Source: Onchidella celtica (Eukaryota > Mollusca > Gastropoda > Systellommatophora > Onchidiidae). From it: a stretch of 64,000 nucleotides of DNA. This document shows, piece by piece, positions 22,509 through 34,500 of the stretch; within the stretch, counting starts at the first letter, position 1, and the number at the start of each line of letters is the position of its first letter. The stretch spans positions 28,324,514-28,388,513 of the forward strand of contig OZ007582.1 in NCBI GenBank assembly GCA_963931925.1. Reading direction: 5' to 3'. Below the pieces are notes generated by a model. That model ran no database searches. It worked only from the letters and a program-made list of their open reading frames with translations, and was not told the origin of the DNA. Position numbers and translations under genes: made by a program.

Positions 22509-25500
22509 GTACGTATTTGTTTAGTCTTTAATTTTGGGGGGTGGGGGGGGGGTATACTTCTTTGATCCCATTTGGAAAGTTTGCCTTTGTGTCATTGCAG
22601 TCCAGTTACAGCGGGAGCAAACATGTGGCCACAGTACAATGAGTAGTGCAGTGACGCTCAGCGCTTTTTTTTGGAGGGGGGGGGGGTGGTTACTAGGGAT
22701 TAGTTTTTTCTTTTATTCTGTCCCGGCAGCGGCCTTGTCAGGCCTGCTCTTCTTTACTTCAACTGCCAAAGTATCTTTGAGGTGCTCAAAGCGCACAGGA
22801 GCCCTCCGAATTTTTCATACTCATCCGAGAGGACTAAGTGCTCGATCTTACCTACCATAGGACCACGGGCAGGAAAATATGAGGGAAATGCCAAAATTCC
22901 AACATACTTGGACCGGGCATCGAACCCGATATCTTCAGCATGAGAGGCGAGCACCTTGCTGTAGACCATCATGTAGCTAAATACTGAAGGCGTTAGTTCT
23001 ATAATGATCAAGCCCACCTGACTCGGAAATAAACGGTTTAGTTATGCACAAAGATTCAGCGCGAGTATACTGTCTCTAGTGCATAGCATACTTACTATTA
23101 CTCACTGACTGGTATTATTACAAGAACAACAGTACTGCCTTAAAATTCTCCGAAAATGTTGACTATATTGGCGCGCAAGCAGTTGAAGGTAGTTCTTTGT
23201 CATGTCCAGATCCATCTGGACGTCTAGTTCTGCATAAGGATCAGGGGGTGTACAGCCTGCTAGGCAAAGCACATTAACCCAGGACTGTCATTATTAGCGT
23301 GAGGCATCGTGAAAGAGCTGAAGTTTTTAGGGCCGGAGAACCAAGCTCGGGCACACACACACTCTCTCAAAACAACAACACTATTTCCTTAGCGTCTCAA
23401 ATTTAACATTTTGTGAGGTAGCACAATATTGTCACTGCTCTGCGCTGATGGCATTAGTCATTTTTGACAATTCTGAGATATAAAAAAAAAAGTTTCTTTT
23501 TCTGTCAGTTTGGTGACTTTTGCCATTATGATTCTATTGGATTATTGCATTTTCCTATTGGCGCGTTGTTTTTTTGTAACATTATCTGATAGCTCTCATG
23601 CTCAGGAATGTGATAAACAGTCAGTTGCCTTTTGGCATATGCCTGACATTGGTCTTTGATATCCAATGTTCTCTTCAGTTGCAGAGCCCGACTGCATCAG
23701 ATTATGACAGAGCGGCCACAATGTGAAACAGATGAAGAAATCAGAATCACACAAAAAGGCTGTGTTCAACATGTGGTCTTGAACCGACCAAAATCTCTCA
23801 ATGCCCTTAACCTTTCCATGGTCCGAACCCTGACTCCAAATCTCAAGGTGTGTTGTTATAAAATATTTTATTCACATCTTATCTGCAGCATTATTTGCTT
23901 ATTCAAGACAAAAATGATGGCTTGCAGGTCAAACGTAGTAAGTCCAAAGTTCATGCATTTGAGGAAAAACACATTTTTCTTTATGGTTGCTTTAAAGTAT
24001 GTTAAATTAATGTGATTTTTGTTTGTATGTTTTTTAAAAAATAATTTGGCGCCTTTGATTTTCAACATTTTGAAGATGAAGATTATTTTTATTACTTACT
24101 TCCTGAGGGACCACAAGCTGCTTAATAGGTTGGATCAACTTTTGTGTACATGTATGTCCCAAAAAGTCATCATGCACTTTCTGTCATAAATATGGTGCTT
24201 TCTGTCTGTGGTGTCTAACAGCAATGGCTAGTGGATCCAGAGACGTCAGTGGTGACTGTGAGAGGAGAGGGAGAGAAGGCATTTTGCTCTGGCGGTGACC
24301 TTAAATGTAAGTGTAAAGTTGGAACCTCGTTAAAACCAGCCTCAAAAGCTGTTGTTATTGTTAGGGGACCGTGGTATAATTAAAAAGCCAAATAGTGAAA
24401 ATACTGAGTTGTGTTCTTCTTTCTCCTGCTTTAAGCCTCTTGATTCCTTGAGGAACATAGGGCCGCAACTACACTCCTCTAACGTACACAGTTCTAGCAG
24501 GTCCTCCTTAGCTGGGTCCATGTCATTCCGGCTGCCTTCACCTCAGCATCGATACTCCTGCACCAAGTCTGTTTTCATCTTCTTTGGTGCACTAGTTTCC
24601 CGAGGGCATTCACCAGCTGGTGTCATGGGCTCTACCAGAAAGGACTCTCCCTCAACCATGTCTTTTCAGATATTGCTATTGCAGTTTCTGTAACAATGCT
24701 AGTGTTTACAGGATCGGGTTGTTTAGCCAATTCAAACCCCCAACCTGGAGGACCAGTGAGTGCTATTCGTCAGGTCTCTACCCTTTGACCTGTCTGACTT
24801 GGAGACAAAACTCCCACCAGCATAGCTCTCAGGGTTGTTTTGACACGCGAGCCCCCCCAACCTCGACGAGGTTTCACGTGCTGGGAAGTGAGTTGTGTTC
24901 ACTGCTCAGCTGCAGCTTTGTATGTAAACTACTACGGTCTCTTATCAACAGCCTTTGAGTGATTCTGACAAAGTTCCAACATCCAACCGATGTTATGCAG
25001 CATCACTGCATTTTTACTGACCAAACATTTTCAGTGCAAATTCCTGTTGATCTTATAAACAACTGCTGCAATAGCGTCTCTAATACATTTCCAAAAATGG
25101 CTATTGTTAGATCATCTCCCCTGATCAATGAGCCTTAGCCAATGAGGGACTGTGTGAATTTTTCTTAAGCCACTGATTAAAAAAAATTGGTGTCACCATA
25201 ACTTCAAGCCTTAATACTTTGACTTTCAATCTCAGAACACATTGTTCTTTTTGTTGTTTTGGAATTTTGCAGTGTTCAAAACCTGGCAAGAAAATTTAGT
25301 CTCTCAAAGTATCATACGGTTGTCTATTTTTTTGTTTTACAATTCTTGTCCATGCAGGGCTGTCAAGAGTTTTGCGGATCTGCGAAAATCAGGGATTGAG
25401 GGAGGTCCAATCATCCACGTTATATAAAAAGTCAGTTGTTGCGGGGCCAGGTGAAATGAGTCGGATGTGAACATTTGAAGAAATTGAGGTATATAAACAA

Positions 25501-28500
25501 ATTCCTTTGACAGGCATTTCATGAGTGAGGAATTATCGAGAAAACAGTTGAGTTGATGCATAAAACCTTCATTTTATGATAAAATTATGTATGTTTCTAC
25601 GAACAACAAAAATTCGATATATTTTGACCCACTACCACTAAAGTCCAATTTCCTCAGTAAGACATCATTTGACATCTGACTCATTTCATATGGACGTGCG
25701 AAAATTTCTTCAATATCCATACAGCCAAATACATGTACATTGTATTTATACAGAAGTGTAAGCAACAAACGGGATTTCAAAATTACCTCTTCATCTGCAA
25801 AACAGCAACACTTGTCAAGTCAAACAGGGTGTTGTTTGCTTTTGTGTAGTCAAATGAAAGGAAGTCATTGGAAAGAAGCAAATCACGCATGCATGATTAG
25901 CATTCTGCTTGGACAAGTATAAAAGTTCTGGCCAGCAGTAATGTCTTATCTAGCTTGTCTTCCAATATTCACAGCCATCACATTTTCTACTAGAGATGGA
26001 GGAAACTATGCTGAACAATTTTTTTATGAAGAATTCAGCCTGAACTACATCATTGGTGAGTTGAGGAACTTTTACACTCATCATGACACTCTGTCTTGTC
26101 TTTTCCCCTAACTTTTGTTAGGAAAAAAAAATTCCCCTTAAAATAGGGGAAGAGGTGATGTGCTCTCTTGTTAAAGGAACAAAAATTCCAGAGGGAGGGG
26201 TTGAGTTTGAGCTTTGGTTTCACGGCATGTTGGCATGATAACAGCCTGCGCCTTTTCATTAGGGTTGGTGTTCAGAGCTTTATCAATTTAGATTTCACAA
26301 GTAGAATTAAATAGTTCCATGTAAACGTGATTACATTGATAAAATTCTGAAAATGACTGGATAAGAAACAGTTTTTTCTTGGTATCTCAAAGGTGTCAAA
26401 AATGGCTCATGCCATTAACGTAGAGCAGTGGTGATAATTATGCTTGGGGGGTAAAAATTTGCCAAACTTGAGTGTACATACTTAATGAATTGCTTCCTTA
26501 TTTGTGTGTCAAACATTTTACTGGATCCATATTTTAAATGTTACAGCTGATCTTGAAATATCAGTGAGAATCTTTTGAGTCTTCGATCATAATTAATCTT
26601 ACTTATAATTTACAGGTACCTACCCCAAACCTTTAATATCTCTGCTGAATGGAATGACATTTGGTGGGGTAAGTTGAATGTTTTATCATTGTAAATATGT
26701 TTTCAGTGTTATTGATATTCCTACATAAATAAGTAGTACTTGCTCTCTCCATCTCTCTCTCTTTATGTCTCTCTCAGCTCCCGCTCTTGCTTTCTCTTTG
26801 TGTATGTGTGCAAGCATGGGTGGGTGGGCTGGTGGTATGTGTATATGAGTGTGTGTGTATGATAGAAAGAGTGAGTGAGTGATGGGGGATACCAATAGTG
26901 CCACTAATGAACAAGAAAATGATTATAGTAAGAACCTTAACATACTTGGTAATGGAATGTGAAACAATGGAACACTTTTAGGCCTTGACTCTATAATTTG
27001 TGAGGCGCTCTAGTGAAATAGTCCACATATCACGCTCGGCGCTTTCGAGATAGAGTTAAAAATAAGTGGATAGGGACTTCCCCAGTCCTATATCTGTTTT
27101 TGGCATAAATAGATTCCTCAATCATTTCTTTATGCCTGGGCAAACGGATTTTAATGAATTTTGCCTATAAATATATTTTTTTCTCCATTTTTTCTGATCC
27201 AATCTAATTGTCCTTTTTAAATGCGTTTTTCTCAAAAGTGACTTTTTCTACCTTGCCATCTTGAAATAACCATAACTTGGTCAATTTTCAACATATTTAC
27301 ATGAAGTAAAGTGCATTCTTCTCAGGGCATGTGCTTTCACAGTATACCCTAAACTCAATTTTGAAAGAAATGGCAATATGGACCATTTCCCTAGCGTGCC
27401 ACACATTTATTAGAAGTCTAGACTCTATACAAATAAGCTGGATGACATCAGAAAGCAAGAGAACACAACATGGCAGAGACAGGCAGAGGACAGAACCAGA
27501 TGGAGGAAGTCTGCGGAGGGAATCACCCTGCTGAGAATGAACAACGCCCAGAAACATTTTGAGGAAACCTTATTTATGAAAGGTTATTTTGCTTATGAGT
27601 TATATTGTATCATTCAAAACTGATGTGACCAATGACTTCCTTTATTTTTATCCGCAGGCTGCAGGCTTAACTGTAATTGGTCGTTTCTGTGTGGCCACTG
27701 AGAGAGCAGTCTTCTGTATGCCAGAATGTGCTATAGGTAATACATGTAGATTTCTCTGTGTGGATCCTACAACTTTTTCCTTGTTCTTAAAATTATTTTA
27801 TCTGGCAAAGAAAGAACTTGTTTTTTGAACAATTGAACTTGTGCCGCCACTGATTCCAGTACCTGAATGACCTAGTTTAAATGTGCTAAGACTCGAGCAA
27901 CACACATTACATTGCACTGACTGAGCTGCTGCTGAATACCTAAACCATGCAGTGTGCATCGTCTGAGGAAACTTTTTTTGTTTTTATTTAGCACCTTTGT
28001 AATTCTAGTTTTCATTTGTCTTTATTCATTTGTATCTTTACAAAATATATAGTTTAATAAGCGTTAACTCTTTCAGGACGCATCCCCGATTTATAGGCGT
28101 CAGTGAAAAACGCATTTGGGCGTATCGCCGATTCATATTGTATTCTGCATTCAATTTTCTTTTATTTGATGTATAACATTTTACCTTACTATCAATATTT
28201 TTTTTTCTGTAAATGTTTTTCCGAACCATGCTGTTTTTTCCCAAAGTAGGAAAATATCAAATACGTCTAGACTTGACCTAAGCCCCTAACATTGACATCC
28301 TGAAAGAGTTAAGTAGATTTTTAGTGTTTTGAATCGGGGAATTTTTTTGCTAACTTACTGTGTTCAGTTAAAAATAACTACCCATGTTATTTTCAGCTTT
28401 TTATTATGCATGTGTGTTACTGTATGTGTTGATAAGTTCGTATTTGACAGAATATTATAGAAACCACAGAAAATTAGTGGGGTTTGCAGCAAGTCTTGAA

Positions 28501-31500
28501 GGAAAATCAAAATGGCAAAAAGAAAAAGTTGTATGTAGCAATAATATTTCTTACACGAGGCTTTGTTATACATATTATATACAACTTTTTCTTTTTGCCA
28601 CATTTTGACATTGCTTATAGCCCCACAGTTTTTCTGTGGTTTTTATGATAGCTCGCATTAGAAACAATACAATAAAATGAAAAGCAAAATGAAAGACTTT
28701 TTGGATGAAATAGATCCAGAATTCTGTGAGAAAACAATGATGTAGAAAATTGTTGCATAACCAAGTGTCTGCAAGGTCAGTGATCCAAAAATCTTGTCTG
28801 TCCAAATGTCTGAAAGTGATAATAATTGTCTCATGATTTTCTGTCATACCACTTAGGCCTATTTCCTGATGTGGGATCGGGCTATTATCTTTCTCGCTTG
28901 CCTGGTCAAATGGGACTGTTTCTGGGATTGACTGGTCATCGTCTGAGAGGCCTAGACATTTTGCGAGCAGGGCTGGCCTCTCACTATGTGGATTATTCAA
29001 AGGTAAATGTCTGTCGTCACTGCTGTATGATAAAGGCATATGTCAGACTTATGCCAAATGGCAACCAATGGTATTTTGCAACCCTGAGCATCAGGGCTAT
29101 CAGGTAATATTATAGAAAAAGAAATGTAGCAATAGAAAAATAAGATAATCCAATAGAAACATAATGGCAAATTGTAGATAATCAACAGGAAAAGAAACTT
29201 TTCTTAATATCACAAAAGTGTCAAAAATGATGTAAACCTTTAGGATAGAGCAATGACGTTATCTTGGTACATGTATTTATATTGAATAACATTGTTCTGA
29301 CCTATATGGTGGCTATTCAACTGAAATCTTTTTATATTCACGAAGAATGGTTACTCCTTTGATGAACGAGAAAACTCAGATCCAAGCAGTATCGACAAAA
29401 CCTGCACTGGTCAATCTTTAAAAAAGAAAAAAAAGGAATGAAAGAAAAATTATGGTTCAGTATTATATTTTCTGGAGTCAAAATTGGGCAAAAAGAAAAG
29501 GTTGTATGTTGCGAAGCCCCGCGTGAGAAATAAAACCCAAACAGTACAAAGCAAACTAAAGAGAAGACAGAAAATGCATAAATTTTCGGCTTTCGCCTTT
29601 GTCAAGTGAAAAAAAAACAAAAAAACGAACAATAAAAGACTTCAACAGGAACGAAGTGAAACAGTTTACTTAGCTGCGAGTTCTTGCTTCTTTAGCAGCA
29701 CCAAAGCACGTCCGTCCGCCAAAAGCATGGACGTGCTTTGGTGCTGCTAAAGAAGCAAGAACTCGCAGCTAAGTAAACTGTTTCACTTCGTTCCTGTTGA
29801 AGTCTTTTATTGTTCGTTTTTTTGTTTTTTTTCACTTGACAAAGGCGAAAGCCGAAAATTTATGCATTTTCTGTCTTCTCTTTAGTTTGCTTTGTACTGT
29901 TTGGGTTTTATTTCTCACGCGGGGCTTCGCAACATACAACCTTTTCTTTTTGCCCAATTTTGACTTTGCTTATAGCCCTGCTGCGACCCCACAGTTTTTC
30001 TGTTGTTTTTATGATATTTCGTATATTTTCTGGAGTAGAACCAAATTAAAGGATTTGGATTATTTGGAAAGATTTCCTGCAAAATAATTTTTTTTTTAAA
30101 GACCCATAAAGTTCTGTGTACTCAGGGTACAGCCAAAAAACGTTTGCATTTTTTTTAAGGCGCTGGCTGGAGAAGGGATATAGAAGAAATTAATTTGTGA
30201 AATGCTAGTGGCAAAAATCAGTCATGAGGGCAGAAAGAAAGAAAAAAAAGAGAGGCATCAGTTTCTCCGTTACCCTGGCATTTACATAAAGGATGACATA
30301 AACTGAAATATACCAATTGTGATGATTTCAGAAACAAAATGATCATTGACAGATGGCTTCTTTGTGGATTTTAGACATTGGTTTGTGCCATTAATAACAG
30401 AGGTGATTATTGTTTTTCATATTCCAACTAAAACATACCAATTGTGATAATTTCAAAAAGAGAGCAGTTATGGACAAATGACCTCTTTGTAGGTTTTAGA
30501 CATTGGTCTAATTAAGTATGGAAATGATTATCGTTTTTCATTTTCCAACTGAAATATATGAATTTTGATGATTTCAGAAATTAGAACAATAATTGACAAA
30601 TGACTTCGTTGTGGATTTTTGATATTGGTTTGTGCCATTTAATTTCAAAAATTATTATTGCTTTTATTTTCCACTTCCACAATTTCAGATTCCCCAGTTG
30701 GAGGCTGCCCTGGAGAGTTTGTCGCCACCGGTTACAGATGATGATGTCAATAACTTGCTGAATGACTTTCAGAGAAGAGTATGTGTTACGAACTTGCCAG
30801 TTGATATTCTATCATGTCATGACACAATACAGTGCCTTCCACCTAGCTTGACCTCTGATAGCATGACACTCTGGCTACCTTGACAAAAAATATTTTGGTC
30901 CTGGCTGTTTTTTGTCATTTTACCTTGTAAGAAAGATGCGCTTATGCCAGCTGTCCATCTGGTTAATGTCTTTCTTTGCTCGACAGTTCACATCTACCAC
31001 ACTGTCCTAAAATTAATATTCAAGGGATATAATCAATTGGCAGAATGTTTTTATGTCCCTTGGACTCCCCTCAACCATTTTGTCCTCTTAGAATGAATGA
31101 CAACTCCCTTCCATCAACTTTTGAGAAATTGATGATAGATTGGAGTTTCACGTGTTCATAGCTTTTAGATGGACGTCTTTTATTGCTTTTAGTAATACCT
31201 ACAAATTACACACTGACACTTGATACTTTGACACACAATGGAGAAGGCCTGTAGAAGTAGTGAGCTGTGTGTAACTCAGTTCAGCCCAAAATTGGAGATA
31301 GAAACTTGTCATTTTAAAGGACAATTTGTTGAAAAGGAGGGCGGGTGTATGTCCTGTTTCCTGTTCTTGCATTAAAAAAATCACTTTCGAGCTTACTGGA
31401 GAGTAAAAGATGTAGAAGAAGTTATTTAAATTATGCTTATATGCAATATAGACAGTAATTTTATGAAGAGGTCAACCATTCACTGTACTAATAAGTTCTG

Positions 31501-34500
31501 AAAAGATAAATAGTTCAAACTTGTGTGTAATTTTTCTTTTTTTTTTTTTGCATCTCCAGAGTGTGACAAATACCCCAGAAAGTTTTTCCTTGGCCGAGTA
31601 CACAGGGAAGATAGCTCAGTGTTTTGGTGGAGATTCTGTGGAGGAAATTGTGGCCAATCTACAGCAAGATGGATCCCAGTGGGCGGAGACACAGCTGAAT
31701 GCTATCAGCAAAATGGTGAGTCTGTTCTTGTATTCCTCATTCAGATCTTAGCCCAGGAGGGCACCAGTCGATTTGATTAGTGGAAGAGTTCAGTTGGATG
31801 GTGAGGTGACATCACGGCATTTGGTTCCAATGAGATCCAACCAGTTGGCCGGTCTGCAAGGTCTCAGTGAAAATAACCGTCCTGATGTCACCATCCAACT
31901 AGTTGGCCAGATCAAAATGGGCTAGTGCATGCTGAGGTAACTGTAGCAACTGCAGCGCTTAGTTCTACATGGTGTTACAGTCACAAAAAGGTTAAATTAA
32001 GATGTTGAGTATTATGTGTTTGTTCATGCCTGGTATGATTCTCAAAACTTCAGTTTTCTTTCAAATTGCCTCAGTTTAATAATTACAGCCCGGAGTTAAT
32101 ATGCTTTTGCACAGATGACAGGTATACTATAGTTGCTGATCTTTAAACATTGCTATACTGTTCGTTTTGGAGTCCAGGAGGAGTCGGACAGGGTATGGAA
32201 CTTACCGCTTCAACTAAGAATGAGAAATGACTTTTTTTTCTCTTATGTATCAAACGTAATTTAATTTATCTGGACACATTTAGTTAATAGCTTTATAGAA
32301 TCTTGAACCAAAATAGAAGAAGCCATGATCAAAATACAATCAACAGAATATCTTGCATACCAGAATGTCTGTGGTTGATGGAAAAGGGATATCAGGCTGT
32401 GATGGGAGACAGACATATGCACAATTTATTTCCACAGGTCTTTAACTTTATGTCTGCCAGGCAACTTGAAAGTTGACAGCCCTTTCTTCTGATGACTGGG
32501 GCCAAATTTATTAATCTGTTGCATGTATCCTTTGTTTGGCCAGTGCCTTAGAAAAATGCCAATTTTTTTTTCCAGCCATGCAGTGAAAAAGCATAATGCA
32601 CTGCCACAGCCAGTGTTTACATCCAGTAACCTATTGGGTTGGGTGTGGTTCTCTTTTCAAAGCTTTGTGACAGAATGTTATTCATCTATCAACCAGAAAT
32701 TAAAAATGGGCAATAAATAAAACGCTTACTCTCTTGTCTACATGTGTAAATTCAGGTGTGTGAGCTTTGGTTGTTTAGAACTTGGACATACACACGTGGA
32801 TTCACTGGACAAAATTCTCGGTGAGCTCAGTAACACATTGGTTACTGACCTAAATATAACATGCTGAATTTTGTATAAATCTTGGCATCTGTATTAACTT
32901 AACTTTTTGTGCTGATTCCGTGAAGTGTTGCCTTTTGTCTGTTACTGTTTATACAATGAAACAGTTATGTTGGGCACAGGAAGAACCATAACCCACAGTT
33001 TAAGGAACAACCTCAGTTATCAGTCTTGCTTATGCATGACTTATTGAGAGCTTTCACAGTAACAGAGATGTCATCCTGTTTGATCTTCTTATGTTCACAG
33101 AGTCCAACTTCTCTGAAAATCACTTTTCGTTTGCTGAGAGAAGGGATGAACAAAAGCCTGGCAGAAAGTTTGCAGATGGAGTACAGACTGACCCAGAGAT
33201 GTGCTGCGGACAGGGATTTCCATGAAGGCATCAGAGCAGGTAGGTTTCTCATTTCAGTCCGAAAATTTGGTGTCGAACACTTGAAAGATTTTCTTTTACC
33301 TCCCCCTTCAACACTTTCTCCTGAATTTCCAGTAGACGTTGTCCTCAAAGCATGCTCACTGTAGCTGGGGGACCTTTGAATAGATCTTGGAGCAAGGAAA
33401 TGAGCACCTATAGGGATGCCCGGTGTGGTTGGACTCTGCTTCCTGTCCGAACAGTTTAAAGTTGAGTTGGCTGCCACGTGCCCACCATGTTTTTTTTTTT
33501 AATGTCTGATTTATATACTTTGCCAAAAAAAGCTGTTAAGATATGGTGAGCTGGCGTGGGTAGATATTTCTGCCCCTTTTGTTTTTCCTCATTTTATAAT
33601 AGCTGAAGAAAATTGCAAAAAATAAAATAGTCCTTGATAAGTTTTTTTTGTTTTTTGTTTGGGATAATCTAAGTTTTTTTTGTTTTTTGTTTGGGATAAT
33701 CTAAAGTTTTTATTGCCGTTGAAGTTTCTATGTTTTTATGTCTGTGCCCATATTGTGTTCTGTTGCTTTGTTTGCCAAAAAATCTGGATTTCTGGTGTCC
33801 AATTGTTAAACATCTGGTCATTCTGTTCTCTTGAGCTGGTGGATATCATGTTCTATGCATACAGTAGTCTCCGTCTAAGAACCCGGTCAACAGGAGACAG
33901 AAAAAGCGGGTTCTTAGGCGGACCGGGCACTTAGGCGGATACCAAAGGATGCCACCCATATTTGACTTCCCGTGTCCATGGCTTATCCCCCTTGATTGCT
34001 CGGACCTGGGTCGTGACCTCGTAATGAAAATAAAGCGTTGAACATTTTTTTTTTTCTTTTTTGCGAATGGTCAAAGTTACGACGTATGGCTAGCAGAATG
34101 CTCTTTTCTTACAGTGATGATTGTGTAACGAATAGGACGATTCAGACTGAACAATCAAGTTGTGAATCACAGGTGCCGATTTTAGACAACACGAGGCCCA
34201 GTGATACCCTCTGTAATAACCAGAATCAGCCACAAGTACATGCCGTGCAAATCAAGCACGTGGTCAATTACGTATAAAATTCTGCCCCTCGAGTCAGACA
34301 ACAATAGATGTTAGGTAATGACTATGCTAATTTAGTCTAGGAGTGGCCTGCTTGCACACGAAAGACGTAACTGGGCTCCATCCTTTGTACGGTTCGCCTC
34401 CCCCTATCTTCCCTCCACCCGCTCTTTTTCACTGTACTGTGTGCCTTTCTTTGTTCTATCCCGTCTACTTGAAAGAGAATTTTGCATAATAATATGGACA

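Noticed and set aside
22534-22860. ORF in HIBCH intron 1
   Set aside because: Begins in a poly-G run and crosses the antisense SINE.
25447-25695. Inverted repeat after HIBCH exon 4 (gaaatgagtc...gactcatttc)
   Set aside because: Only short, interrupted matches; not strong enough to call an element.
29450-30087. Nearly identical ORFs on opposite strands ([15 protein letters not shown])
   Set aside because: They are the two arms of the palindrome read on each strand, not genes.
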